Below are positions 18,206-27,511 of a stretch of DNA of 64,000 nt, in pieces. The notes beneath the pieces were generated by a model that searched no databases, was not told where the DNA came from, and saw only the letters and a list, made by a program, of their open reading frames with translations. The position numbers and the translations under genes are program-made. How positions within the stretch are numbered: the first letter of the stretch is position 1; every line of letters starts with the position of its first letter. Source of the stretch: KBS-96 sp963722585 (GTDB taxonomy: Bacteria; Acidobacteriota; Terriglobia; Bryobacterales; Bryobacteraceae). The stretch lies in assembly GCA_963722585.1 (NCBI GenBank), contig CAVRNU010000002.1, positions 246,476 to 310,475 on the forward strand, read 5' to 3'.

Positions 18206-18217
18206 GCGCTTTCGCCT
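18206..18217. repeat. target-site duplication, right copy
   Basis: GGCGCTTTCGCC, identical to 16835-16846, immediately outside the right inverted repeat of the IS4-type element. Confidence 0.8.
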
Positions 18218-18227
18218 GTCGACTTAC

Positions 18228-18512
18228 CTATCGGTGATTGCGATTAGCGGAGTGCGCCGCCATGGCGAGCTCGTGATTCACCTGGTCCAGCAGGTCCTTA
18301 GCTCGCTGCGCGTGGCCGTCCATGTCGAATTCATTGTCCCGCTGCGCATCGAGTATCCGTTGAAAAGCCTGGTTCGACAGCCGCTGCGCCGCGGCCAGGT
18401 TCGGGTGATGGCCAGGGTTGACGTTATCTACGGGCCTTTGCGCCACCATGGTTCCGCTCAGCCCCAGAGCCAATACAATCGCTCCGGCACTGAGGCCTTT
18501 TTTTCTTTTCAT
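18228..18512 (-). CDS. small exported hypothetical protein
   Basis: This 94-aa protein has a typical signal peptide (MKRKKGLSAGAIVLALGLSGTMVAQ) and a short, mostly helical, histidine-rich mature part (NPGHHPNLAAAQRLSNQAFQRILDAQ ... HAQRAKDLLDQVNHELAMAAHSANRNHR). I recognise no family. The amphipathic helices could bind a surface or another protein, but nothing in the neighbourhood, an IS on one side and cheX on the other, suggests a partner. Confidence 0.6.
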   Translation of the reverse strand: MKRKKGLSAGAIVLALGLSGTMVAQRPVDNVNPGHHPNLAAAQRLSNQAFQRILDAQRDNEFDMDGHAQRAKDLLDQVNHELAMAAHSANRNHR

Positions 18513-18641
18513 GCGAACTTCCCCTCTCGCGTCTTAGGATTGATAGCGGCGTCTAGGTACGCGCTTCAATACCCCTGAGGCGCAATTAGCCCGCTCGTCT
18601 CCTACGGACATCCACCGAGCGGCCGAGGAAATTCCTTGTGC

Positions 18642-19196
18642 TTACAACAGCTTGCTATGCAGCTCCGCCAACTCCTTCAGGTAGGAATTGCTGTTCTTTT
18701 CTCTAATAAGACACATCTGAATCATGAACGGCTCACGAACGTCGTTATGCACGCATCCGAACGAGAGAGTAAAGCGATCGCCCATGGGAGGACGCCGGGC
18801 GATATACTTCTCGGCGGAAATAACAGTTGGCAGGCTTAGACCCATGGCACCGAACCGGTTCTCGAGATCGGTCTTCAATCCACCCACAATCATGTTGGCG
18901 ATCTCGGCAATCGCATCGAGAACATCCGCATTTACTTCTTCGCATTCCATCATCAGAAGCGCGGAGGCAAGCCGGCATGAAAGCTGGTTGCTGATGCGTA
19001 TACAGACATTTCCACTAACCGCGCCCGCGATGCCGACCATGGCCACGATCCCGGCGTCCGGAATGACCGGAGTATCGTCCGGCTCCATCAGGCTGTCTTC
19101 GATTTCCATGCCGAGCATCGTCGAGAACACCTGCTTCGTCATGTTCTCGAGGACTTCAGCGAAATCTTCATATTGGCCGACTAATTTCATTTCCAT
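18642..19196 (-). CDS. cheX: CheX-type chemotaxis phosphatase
   Basis: The CheC/CheX family removes phosphate from CheY. The 184-aa product from the ATG at 19196 (MEMKLVGQYEDFAEVLENMT) has a GGGAG Shine-Dalgarno before it. It carries the catalytic E-x-x-N as Glu98 and Asn101 in DAIAEIANMIVGGLK, preceded by VGIAGAVSGNVCIR. Only one such motif is visible, as in CheX. It follows a CheY-like gene with a 29-base gap on the same strand, supporting an enzyme-substrate pair. Confidence 0.8.
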   Translation of the reverse strand: MEMKLVGQYEDFAEVLENMTKQVFSTMLGMEIEDSLMEPDDTPVIPDAGIVAMVGIAGAVSGNVCIRISNQLSCRLASALLMMECEEVNADVLDAIAEIANMIVGGLKTDLENRFGAMGLSLPTVISAEKYIARRPPMGDRFTLSFGCVHNDVREPFMIQMCLIREKNSNSYLKELAELHSKLL

Positions 19197-19225
19197 TTCG
19201 TTTGCTCCCGCTGCGCCGAACCGCT

Positions 19226-19597
19226 CTAGACGAGCCCTACGAGCTTCTCCTTGATTTGTTCCGCCGTAAACGGCTTTCGAACATATCCCGCCGCGCCAAG
19301 GTTGACAGCCTCCAGAACCTTGTTGTGGCTGCCCTCCGTCGTGATCATGACGATAGGGACCTTCTTCCATTCAGCCTTCCCCTTTAGCTCGCTGAGCAAC
19401 TGCAGCCCGTCCATATTCGGCATGTTGATATCGGATAGGACGAGTCCGACCTGCGCGGTTTCGAGAACCTTCAACGCTTCCTTTCCGTCTCCAGCCTCAA
19501 GGATTTCTCCGATTTGTATATCGGTTTGCCGTAAAACACGCTGCAAAATCTTCCGTATTGCCGCTGAATCGTCTACAATCAGAACGTTTAATGACAT
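19226..19597 (-). CDS. cheY: CheY-like single-domain response regulator
   Basis: The 123-aa receiver domain has all key residues: acidic pair Asp9-Asp10 (LIVDDSA), phosphorylated Asp56 (SDINMPNMDG), the switch threonine in MITTEG and Lys108 in VRKPF. There is no output domain, so it acts by binding a partner such as FliM. An AGGAGG lies in its leader. It is transcribed with the downstream CheX phosphatase and divergently from fliM, with about 100 bases between. No CheA or receptor gene is in the window. Confidence 0.85.
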   Translation of the reverse strand: MSLNVLIVDDSAAIRKILQRVLRQTDIQIGEILEAGDGKEALKVLETAQVGLVLSDINMPNMDGLQLLSELKGKAEWKKVPIVMITTEGSHNKVLEAVNLGAAGYVRKPFTAEQIKEKLVGLV

Positions 19598-19698
19598 AAA
19601 TGTCCGTCGGGCCTCCTTCGCTCTGTGATTCTCATCGGGACCGAAGGTCTACCGCTTTAGCTCTAATGTTTCAAACGGAGGCGAACGATTAACTAACG

Positions 19699-20655
19699 AT
19701 GGCCGATCGTATCCTTTCTCAATCCGAGATCGACAACGTCTTTCGGAATGTCCGCGATCACGAATCCGAGGAGAACGTCTCGAAAAAGGCGCAGCTCTAC
19801 GATTTTCGCCGTCCGGAGCGCATCGCCAAAGACCAGCTTCAGTCCATACATCTCGTGCACGAAAATTTCGCCCGATCTGTCGGATCGAGTCTGTCCGCGT
19901 TCCTCAGAAGCCACATTCAGGCCAACTTCATTTCGGTCGAACAGCTATCGTTTGCCGACTTCGTCCGATCGTTGCCCACGCCAAGCTGCCTGATCGCCTT
20001 GGGCGCTCATCCGTACGAGGACAACGCGATCCTTCAGCTCGACCGCGCTCTCGTGTTTGTCATCCTCGAAATGTTGCTCGGAGGCGGCGGAAAGACCACT
20101 CTGAAGGTGGAACGCGATATCACCGAAATTGAACGGGGCGTCCTCGACAGCCTGTTCCGCATTGTGCTTCAGGATCTCAGAATTGCCTGGCAAGGCATTA
20201 CTACCATCGACTTCTTCGTCCAGAATCACGTGTCCGAGCCTCAACTTCTTCAGATCCTGGCTCAGGACGACGCGGTCGTGGTCGTCAGCATGGAAGTCCG
20301 CGCCGGAGAAACCTCAGGCCTCATGCATCTCGGATTCCCTTCCATGCTCATCAAAATGTTTCGCGAAAAAACAGGGCACCAGACCGCCGCTCGCAAGCGA
20401 GAGGCCACCCACGAGGACCATGCCCGCGTGCTGAAGCGAATCAAGCCCGCTCAGGTGGAGATGGAAGCCCGCTTAGCGGGCCCGGCCTTGCGCCTCGATC
20501 GCTTGATGAACCTCGAAGCCGGCGACGTCCTCGCCTTCGATTATCCCCTCTCGAAAGATCTTGACCTGCTCCTGAATGGCAAAAACAAGTTCACAGGGCG
20601 AATTGTAGCCTCCGGCCATAAGCTCGGGTTTCAAATCAGCGCGCTAGCCGAATAG
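19699..20655 (+). CDS. fliM: flagellar motor switch protein
   Basis: FliM forms the rotor C-ring that binds phosphorylated CheY and reverses the motor. The 318-aa protein has the N-terminal CheY-binding segment (ILSQSEIDNVF), the middle CheC-like domain (YDFRRPERIAKDQLQSIHLVHENFAR, then LGGGGKTTL and DITEIERGVLDSLF) and a C-terminal SpoA/FliN-like domain (RLDRLMNLEAGDVLAFDYPL). A GGAGG lies upstream of the ATG. It is separate from other flagellar structural genes but faces a CheY-CheX pair. Length and motifs are those of a functional FliM. Confidence 0.93.
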   Translation: MADRILSQSEIDNVFRNVRDHESEENVSKKAQLYDFRRPERIAKDQLQSIHLVHENFARSVGSSLSAFLRSHIQANFISVEQLSFADFVRSLPTPSCLIALGAHPYEDNAILQLDRALVFVILEMLLGGGGKTTLKVERDITEIERGVLDSLFRIVLQDLRIAWQGITTIDFFVQNHVSEPQLLQILAQDDAVVVVSMEVRAGETSGLMHLGFPSMLIKMFREKTGHQTAARKREATHEDHARVLKRIKPAQVEMEARLAGPALRLDRLMNLEAGDVLAFDYPLSKDLDLLLNGKNKFTGRIVASGHKLGFQISALAE

Positions 20656-20674
20656 TTCTTCTTGGGCCGCTGCT

Positions 20675-21178
20675 TTAATTCCGCTGCCCCACGTGCTCGG
20701 TCCGGCCCGCCAGCGGCTTCACGCCAGGACCCCCGCATACCCCCACTCCCGTGTTCAATAGCGCATTCAGAAAATTGAACAGAATCGCGTAAATCACCTG
20801 CTCGCTCACCGGTTGGCGGCCTGGCATCCGGAAGCTGCCCGGAAGCTCCTTCGTAATCTGTACTCGCACCGCGTGGGGCAGCGGTCGTCCATTCCGGTCC
20901 CTTTGATTGGCCACGCTCAGCGGTGTCTGCAACACCGACCCTGTGCGGCCATCCACATAAAATTGGCATCGCGAAAACCATCCGAGATTGCTGGGATCGG
21001 CCGCATCGAACAACAGCAACGGAGCTTGCCGGTCGGCCGCGAGGAGGTCCACCGACAAGGCGCGTTTCCCGTCGTCTATTTTGAACTCGAAGCCAGCCTG
21101 CCGCGCAATGTTCGCCACAAAATCGGGATCAATCTCGAGCAAGAGATACTTGTGGCTGCCAGCTTCTAAAACCTGCAT
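20675..21178 (-). CDS. hypothetical protein
   Basis: I do not recognise this 167-aa protein. It has no signal peptide. The middle is hydrophilic and beta-rich (LLLEIDPDFVANIARQAGFEFKIDD; CQFYVDGRTGSVLQTPLSV), and a hydrophobic helix (VIYAILFNFLNALLNTGVGVCGG) lies near the C-terminus and could touch a membrane. It converges on fliM with a 19-base gap and precedes nothing obvious. GC-rich and codon-like its neighbours, so probably a real gene. Confidence 0.5.
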   Translation of the reverse strand: MQVLEAGSHKYLLLEIDPDFVANIARQAGFEFKIDDGKRALSVDLLAADRQAPLLLFDAADPSNLGWFSRCQFYVDGRTGSVLQTPLSVANQRDRNGRPLPHAVRVQITKELPGSFRMPGRQPVSEQVIYAILFNFLNALLNTGVGVCGGPGVKPLAGRTEHVGQRN

Positions 21179-21241
21179 TGCCTCTCATTGTAGAAGGTGG
21201 CGCCGGAAGCGGCTATATGCCCCATCAACTTCCCGGTCGAT

Positions 21242-21808
21242 TTAATTGGCCCCGGCGTCCAGGAGCGCCTTCCTGTAAACCTCGTGATCCTGCTCGCTGA
21301 ACTGCACCAGTTTCACAGTTTTGAGGGTCCCGGCATTACCCCTCATCCACTCTCGAACGGAGCCAATCGCGATGGCGGCCGCCTCTCGAACCGGGTACCC
21401 GTAGACGCCCGTGCTGATGGACGGAAAGCTGATGCTCGCAAGCGATCTCTCTTTGGCCAGATCAAGACACGTCACATAACAAGACCGCAGCAACTCCGCT
21501 TCGCCGTGTTTTCCATCCCGGTAAACGGGCCCCACGGCGTGAAACACGTACTTGGCCGGAAGACGTCCGGCTCCCGTCACAACCGCGCTTCCCGTCGGGC
21601 AGCCGCCTGTCCGGGCCCGAATCGCGTCCAGCTCCTCCATCAAGCTCTTACCGCCAGCCCGGTGAATCGCGCCATCCACACCCCCGCCCCCGGCGAGCGC
21701 GGAGTTCGCAGCGTTTACGATCGCATCCACCGCAATTTTTGTAATATCACCCACAATCAGCTCGATCCGTGCGGGCCCAACTCCTAGAGCAACTGCTTCG
21801 CCCTTCAC
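21242..21808 (-). CDS. macro-domain protein, O-acetyl-ADP-ribose deacetylase-like
   Basis: Macro domains bind ADP-ribose and many bacterial members remove acetyl or ADP-ribosyl groups. The 188-aa protein is a single macro domain: ELIVGDITKIAVDAIVNAANSALAGGGGVDGAIHRAGG is the classic motif with the catalytic-loop Asn and Asp, followed by VFHAVGPVYRDG and SISFPSISTGVYGYP (phosphate loop). All contact motifs are intact, so it is probably active in the cytoplasm. The neighbours give no specific target. Confidence 0.92.
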   Translation of the reverse strand: MKGEAVALGVGPARIELIVGDITKIAVDAIVNAANSALAGGGGVDGAIHRAGGKSLMEELDAIRARTGGCPTGSAVVTGAGRLPAKYVFHAVGPVYRDGKHGEAELLRSCYVTCLDLAKERSLASISFPSISTGVYGYPVREAAAIAIGSVREWMRGNAGTLKTVKLVQFSEQDHEVYRKALLDAGAN

Positions 21809-21909
21809 CGCTTTACCTTCACCTCTCCATTAGAAGAAAGTCTGGCCTCTGGTGCAATATGCAACATAACTCGCCGCCTGGCGTCCCGTACAATAAAGAA
21901 AGAGAGCGC

Positions 21910-21922
21910 TAGGAGCTTCCTA
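21910..21922 (+). promoter_or_regulatory. small hairpin covering the tatA Shine-Dalgarno
   Basis: TAGGA and TCCTA pair around GCT, and the AGGAG ribosome-binding sequence is in the stem and loop, 12-16 bases before the tatA ATG. A 5-bp stem is weak, so an effect on translation is only possible. Confidence 0.25.
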
Positions 21923-21926
21923 CACC

Positions 21927-22133
21927 ATGATTGAGAATTTGCTGCGACCCCAGCATCTGCTGATGATCCTCGCGGTCGCCTTGTTTATCTTCGGACCGAA
22001 GAAACTTCCCGAGCTCGGGAAGGGATTAGCAGAAGGTATCAAATCGTTCAAGGACGGAATCAAGCAAGCCACGGCCGAGACGCCGACCCCGACCCCGACC
22101 CCGCCTTCCGAAGCGGAGAAACCGAACGTCTGA
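21927..22133 (+). CDS. tatA: twin-arginine translocase subunit TatA/E
   Basis: TatA oligomers form the path for folded proteins crossing the inner membrane. The 68-aa protein has one N-terminal transmembrane helix (LLMILAVALFIFG), the FGPKKLPELGKGLAEGIKSFK hinge and amphipathic helix, and a short tail with a proline-threonine repeat caused by a GACCCC tandem array at about 22083-22101. tatB and tatC are not adjacent. Several proteins in this window carry Tat signals (53668, 61277, the ActB subunit), so the exporter is relevant here. Confidence 0.9.
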   Translation: MIENLLRPQHLLMILAVALFIFGPKKLPELGKGLAEGIKSFKDGIKQATAETPTPTPTPPSEAEKPNV

Positions 22134-22153
22134 GGTGTCAGGCCGCACGTGCA

Positions 22154-22822
22154 TTGGTGTTGTTCGATATCGACGGCACTCTCATCCGCCGCGCCGGCCC
22201 CCATCACAAACTCGCGCTCACTGAAGCGATCCGGATTGTGATACGGCGCGAAGCCTCGCTCGACGGCGTGTCTACGCAAGGCATGCTCGACTGCGACCTG
22301 TTTCGCGTTATGCTCCAGAGCCTCGAACTCAGCGATGGAGCCTTCGAAGAAAACCTTCCATCGCTGGCCTGGGAAGCACAGCAGCACTACATTGCTAACT
22401 GCCCGTCCGATCTTCGCTCGAGCCTGTGCCCCGGCGTCGTGCCTTTGCTCGAGCGTCTGAGAAAAGCCGGCGTGGCTTGTGGCGTTGTCACAGGCAATCT
22501 CACGGCCATCGGCTGGAAGAAGCTCGAACTCGCCGGCTTGCGAACCTACTTCGAGCTGGGCGCATTCGCGGAACAGGCCGTCACCAGGACCAAGCTCGCC
22601 GCTGAGGCTATCCAGACCGCGCGGAACATGGGGCTTATCGCAAACGGCTCGAAAATATCGCTCGTTGGCGATCACCCGAACGACATTCGCGCCGCCAGGG
22701 CCAACGGCATTCGGGCTATCGCCGTCGCTACCGGCCTTTCTTCCTTCGCCGAATTGCGAGACGAGCAGCCCAACCTACTCCTTCAAGACCTCACCACACT
22801 GGCCGTGGAACAGTTGCTTTAG
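22154..22822 (+). CDS. HAD-family hydrolase
   Basis: This is a phosphatase-like HAD protein of about 222 aa, starting at TTG 22154 or GTG 22157, 20 bases after tatA. The motifs are in order: LFDIDGTLI (nucleophile Asp and acid Asp), VVTGN (motif II), a Lys in TRTKLAAEAI and VGDHPNDIRAARANG (motif IV). The substrate is unknown; phosphoglycolate phosphatase-like members look similar. Its position suggests co-transcription with tatA, though no functional link is evident. Confidence 0.85.
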   Translation: MVLFDIDGTLIRRAGPHHKLALTEAIRIVIRREASLDGVSTQGMLDCDLFRVMLQSLELSDGAFEENLPSLAWEAQQHYIANCPSDLRSSLCPGVVPLLERLRKAGVACGVVTGNLTAIGWKKLELAGLRTYFELGAFAEQAVTRTKLAAEAIQTARNMGLIANGSKISLVGDHPNDIRAARANGIRAIAVATGLSSFAELRDEQPNLLLQDLTTLAVEQLL

Positions 22823-22884
22823 CTGGCCGCTGGGGAACCTGAGCCCCCCGGAGGGCGGGAAGCTTTGCGGCATATCATCAATCA

Positions 22885-23859
22885 ATGCGTAAATGGTGGT
22901 GGTGGCTGCCCGGCTGGCGTGAAAAGTGGAAGCTTGAAAAGCGTCGGATCAAAGCCCTGTCAAGTATCACTGGAGAGCGATTGTCCATTGAGCTCATGGC
23001 ACAACGTCCTCGCCCGAACGACGATATTCCCGACGACGCCCTTTTGGAAACGGTGTTGAAAGAGTTAAGAGAAATTCAGGATAAAGCCGAACGGGCAGCC
23101 TACAAAAACGATCTAAACGACTTGATTGGTGATGCGGAGCTTCAGGGGCTATTCGCCGCTTATTTCTGCCCAGCTTCAGAAATTCAAATTGAAGGCAATT
23201 TGCTGATTGATCAAATTGAAGGCTGGGGCATTCCTAAAGCCGCGATCAAAAAACTGCGCGACTCTCTTACCGAGAAGCTGGCCGCTTCCGATCCACCGGA
23301 TGCCCGAAGCGCCTTATACGCTCTCTTCGCAGAAAGAGATTCTTGGGAAGATTACATAGACGAATACGAGAAAAGAATGCAGCGTTATACTCGCCGGCTA
23401 TTTGGCGCGATCATCGCTCTGTCTGTACTTGCTGTCGTTGCCTTGAAGTTTGCTTTTTGGTTTTCGCCCCTCCTCTTGTTCGGGCTTTTACTTGGAGGCG
23501 CAGCGGGAAGTTGCGTTAGCGTGATTTCAAAGATGCCAGCCCTAGATGTTAGTCTTGCTGGTGAACTTGACGCTTATGCCCGCCGGATTCTGAGTCGAGT
23601 GGGTACCGGCCTCGTTGCCAGCCTTATAGGCTGTGCCTCGCTCGCATGGATTCCTGTATCTATCCAAAATAAAACCTTCGCTGGTGCAGTAAACGCCTGT
23701 ACAACAGACCCGTGCACGACATCAACCGTAGCGTGCAGGGGCGTTGAACTTCTTACTCTTCTGGGCCTGCCGATGCTACTGGGGTTCAGTGAACGTACCT
23801 TGACTTCGTTCGAGCAGCAGATCTTTGGCAGCGACGCGATCAGGAGAAAAACTAAATGA
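22885..23859 (+). CDS. hypothetical membrane protein
   Basis: The 324-aa protein has a cytoplasmic-looking helical N-terminal half (residues 1-170, rich in E and K, with ETVLKELREIQDKAERAAYKNDLNDL) followed by a hydrophobic region: about residues 172-215 (IIALSVLAVVALKF and LLLFGLLLGGAAG), 245-262 and 290-305. Two cysteines near 283 and 289 (CTTDPCTT) flank a loop. I recognise no family. The N-terminal part, with repeated acidic helices, may sense or bind a partner below the membrane. Monocistronic. Confidence 0.55.
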   Translation: MRKWWWWLPGWREKWKLEKRRIKALSSITGERLSIELMAQRPRPNDDIPDDALLETVLKELREIQDKAERAAYKNDLNDLIGDAELQGLFAAYFCPASEIQIEGNLLIDQIEGWGIPKAAIKKLRDSLTEKLAASDPPDARSALYALFAERDSWEDYIDEYEKRMQRYTRRLFGAIIALSVLAVVALKFAFWFSPLLLFGLLLGGAAGSCVSVISKMPALDVSLAGELDAYARRILSRVGTGLVASLIGCASLAWIPVSIQNKTFAGAVNACTTDPCTTSTVACRGVELLTLLGLPMLLGFSERTLTSFEQQIFGSDAIRRKTK

Positions 23860-23884
23860 ATAGTGTTCCACAACAAGTTAAGTT

Positions 23885-23901
23885 TTTTCTATTGTAGAAA
23901 A
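23885..23901 (+). terminator. AT-rich hairpin
   Basis: TTTTCTA and TAGAAAA form a perfect 7-bp stem around TTG, 26 bases after the preceding stop codon. Being AT-only, it is a weak candidate terminator. Confidence 0.25.
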
Positions 23902-23971
23902 GCCTTTGAAACCGGGGGTTGAAATGCCGCAAAATGCACGAATGAAATACGGCGGTGCCCGCGTCCTCTAA

Positions 23972-26900
23972 TCAGAATTCCAACCGCGCCTGAAACGCGA
24001 TCATTCGCGGCGAACTATCGCCGCCTAATCCCACACCGAGCAAACCCGTCGGCGGAGAAGTCGTATAGCTCAACCCGCCAAACCCAGTCTGCGTCGCTGC
24101 GTTCCCCGGAATGCCCGCCGCAACCAGCACTGGCAACCCAAAGTTCGGATGGTTAAACAAATTGAAAAATTGCCCCTCGAGGCGAAGCTTCACGCGCTCG
24201 CTCAACGTGAACCACTTGGTGAGATAAAAATCGCTCCAGTTGAAATCCGGACCACGCAGCGCATTTCGGCCCAGGTTGCCGAACTGGCAATTCTGTGGAG
24301 TGTCCCCGCCAAAGCAAGCGCCGGTACTGGGATCGACCGTCGAAACAAAAGCATTCGGATTAAGCCATTGGAGTGTGCCGGGCTGCGTAACGCCACTCGA
24401 CAGCACTGTGCTCATAGGGCGAAACTCCCGAAACCACAGTCGCGAACTCCGCCAGATTCACATTGCCGATATTAAAAATGCCGTTGCCGTTGGCCGAATA
24501 CGGCGTGCTCAAGACCGTAAATGGAAGACCGCTGTGCCAGAATACGGTGCCGGAAATTTGCCAGCCGTTAAGCGCATAACCGAACAACCGGTTGCGTACT
24601 TTGATGGGCAATTCGTAGGTATAACTGCCAACCAGGTTATCCCGCACATCATACTCGCACGGGCCGTACAGCCGGTTCAACTCTCCCGGCAACGGCGAGA
24701 GAAGCCCGCCTGCCGCGAACTGCAGGAATCCTCCATTCGAAACGGTATCCATACAGCGGCTCCAGGTGTAGTTCACTTGGAACTGCAGTCCATGATTCAT
24801 GCGTTTTTCCGCCGTCAACTGCAGCCCGTTGTAATGGCTGTTCGCTCCCGTCGACAGTTGTGTGACCGATCCGAAGCGGGCATCGGGCGGCGTCCCGTAC
24901 GGTAGCGGCGCAAAGCAGCCCTGACACACTGTTTGATATCCGTTCATCTGCGTCGTGTACGGCTGGTTCACCGCCCGTGTTCCCACATATTGCGCGCGAA
25001 GATTGAAATCGCCGCCAATCTGATGCTCGAGCGCAAAGCTCCACTGCATAAAATACGGAGCGTGCAGCGTTCCATCAGGCACCGCAGTCATGTTGACTGG
25101 CGGCAGACACGTGGCCCGATTTGCCAGGGGCGAAGCACAAGACAGTTGCCCTTGCGCAAACCCCGTAACAAATCGTTGATACGCCGCCGCTGTCGCATCG
25201 ACAGCGCTTCCCGGAACGCCCGGTGCAATGGCAGTACCTCCGGCCGTGCCCAGCAACCCACCCTGGAACGTTGCCGAGTACGGCGGATTCGCTCCCGCCA
25301 GGTCGGCAATGCTGCCCGGCAACAAGTCGCTAAACAATCCGAACCCTGTACGAATTACAGTGCGCGGCTTCGCCTGCCAGGCAATTGCTGTCCGGGGCTG
25401 CAGAATAGCGAGCGGCACCGATTGAAACACATTCCCGACGTTCGTGCGAATCACGGAACTGAGCGGCTGATTCACGTTGTGAGAGATCGAGGCGAACGAG
25501 CCAGCCAGTTCCGCAAGCGCATCATGCGGATTCACCGGGTTCGAATTGTGGGTGGCGCGCAAGCCGAACGTCCACGTGAGCGTTGAAGTCACCTTCCAGG
25601 TGTCCTGCGCGTACAAGTCGACGTTCAAAAAATTGAATGGCTGAGAATTAGCCACAGCAAACGTTCTGGTCGCCGTCGACGCAACGCCATAGATCAACTG
25701 CGGCAGCGTTGTGTACTCAACCAGCGGCACCGCCCCTTCCCCGAAATCGTAGTCGTTTAATCGAAAGATCCTGCTGTTCGTCCCAAACCGCAACTCATGC
25801 GCGCCCACCGTCCACGCCAAATTATCGTTGATGAAGAAGCGCGTCGCGCGCCGCCCTTGCACCCACGTGTTGTCCAAACCTCCTAACGTGGTGAAAGGAG
25901 CGTTCGCTCCATTCCCCTCGAGCACGATCGGAAACGCTTCCAGCGTCTTTTGAAAATCCGCCGGCCCGAACAAGCTTTCATACCAGGAGAATGCCGGGTT
26001 GAAGTAGTTCACCAGATTCTGCGAGAAGATGTGCGTATATCCGGCCGCGAACGAATAGAGCGGTTGCGGCGACAGCGAGTTGAACAGAGGATTGATCGGA
26101 TCGGTGTAAGCGGCTTGTAGGCCGCCGTCATACTGAAACCGGTACCAGGTTGTGTTTCGCTCGTCGATGTTGTAATCCACTCGGGCCGTCTGCACCTGCT
26201 CGTGATCGTCGCTCGAATGCGAAACGCTTTGACGGTTTGCGCATCCGTTTCCATACGAAGGATTACCACCCGCCGCGCTCCCATCGCTATTGAAGGGACA
26301 ACCCAGGACCGCCAAAGGAGTTCCCGCCGTGTTTTGATACAGCGAAAACATTTTCTGATAGAACGGGACCAGTTGCGGCTCCGGCGCGTAGATCGATCCG
26401 TTCACGGCGTCTCGACCTCCTAACGGAAGCTGTTGCAAGACATAATTTTGAAATGCAGGCGTCGGCACAGTCGTCTCGGTGACGATCGGCAGCGCGATTC
26501 TCACCCATTCGCTATCGAAAAAGAAGAACAGCTTGTCTTTCACCACGGGGCCGCCCAAGCTCCCGCCAAAATGATTTACCGTGGATCGGGGTTTGTGATT
26601 CCCTGGCGTCGAGTTGGTGAAGAAGTCCGCCGCATTAAACTTCGAGCCGTTCCACAGCTCATATAAGTTGCCGTGAAACTGATTGGTTCCGGATTTCGTG
26701 ATGTAGTTCACCTGCGAAGCCCCATAGCGCCCTTGGTCCACTGAATACGAAAGCGTATTTACCGACACTTCGGAAATCGAGTTCAACCCCAACACCAGGT
26801 TGGTCGAAAGACCGCTGTTCAAATTCGTTAACGGATCGTTGGTCTCAAGCCCATCGACGATATAGCCGTTCGCAAGAGACGGCAGTCCGTTGAACTGCAC

Positions 26901-27455
26901 GTTGCCATAGCCATTCGTGCCGCCTACAAAATCGTTCCCGCTGCCTGCCGTGTTGATTAGCGCGCCAGCGGCAAACTGCAGCGGATACGTCATATCGCCG
27001 CCCGGGTTCGGCAGATCCTCGAGCGACTGCGCATTCAACGTCGTGGTCGTATTCGGATTCTCCGGATTGATGAGTGGCGCTCCGCCATGAACTTCGACGC
27101 TTTCTCTTTCCGCCGCGATCTTCAGCGTGAAGTTCACGGTCTGCTTTTGTCCAAGACCGGAAGAGACATTTTCGTCTCGCTGCGGTTCAAAGCCAGCGGC
27201 CTCGACGCGAATCAGGTACGTTCCCGGCATCAACTGTGGGAAGTTGAACCGGCCGGCGCCGTCCGTGATAAGGCTGCGCGAAAAACCGGTTGCCGGGCTC
27301 TTGACCGTCACTCTAGCGCCCGGAATGCCTCCGCCGCTCGGGTCGCTCACCTGGCCGACAATGGCGCTCGTCGTTTCGCCCTGCCCGTATAACAACAGAT
27401 TGAATACGCCGAGCAGCGCCAGGGCAAGCACAAAGGCGGGAACTAATTTAGGCAT
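23972..27455 (-). CDS. Oar-like TonB-dependent receptor (one frameshift)
   Basis: This outer-membrane protein begins with a signal peptide (MPKLVPAFVLALALLGVF), then a carboxypeptidase-regulatory-like domain (VGQVSDPSGGGIPGARVTV), a plug region (LEDLPNPGGDMTYPLQFAAG) and a long beta barrel ending in ARLEF. An extra base near 24412 splits it into 24360-27455 (1031 aa) and 23972-24415 (147 aa, containing the end of the barrel); corrected length is about 1160 aa. Receptors of this type in Acidobacteriota import complexes such as oligosaccharides or metal chelates. The palindromic DtxR-type site at its start suggests metal-dependent control. Divergent from a DtxR-family gene. Confidence 0.85.
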
Positions 27456-27466
27456 ACCTAAATTAG
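27443..27466. promoter_or_regulatory. predicted DtxR/MntR-type operator
   Basis: A perfect palindrome with 10-bp arms, CTAATTTAGG and CCTAAATTAG, around CATA. The core TTTAGG-N4-CCTAAA matches the general form of DtxR/MntR-family sites (TTAGG inverted repeats). It covers the TonB receptor start codon (27453-27455) and lies 46 bases from the start of a DtxR-family gene, the expected place for an autoregulated divergent unit. Confidence 0.65.
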
Positions 27467-27488
27467 AAATACATTAAATCCCCTTCAA
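27460..27488 (-). promoter_or_regulatory. candidate sigma-70 promoter of the TonB receptor
   Basis: On the minus strand TTGAAG (27483-27488) and TAATTT (27460-27465) are separated by exactly 17 bases. The -10 box is inside the palindrome, so a bound regulator would exclude RNA polymerase. The predicted start of transcription falls at or next to the receptor ATG, suggesting a leaderless message; no Shine-Dalgarno is seen. Confidence 0.45.
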
Positions 27489-27511
27489 AATGCAACACCT
27501 TCGCCCATTCA

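Noticed and set aside
22083..22101. GACCCC tandem repeat as a CRISPR or regulatory repeat
   Set aside because: It is a short microsatellite inside the tatA tail that encodes Pro-Thr repeats.
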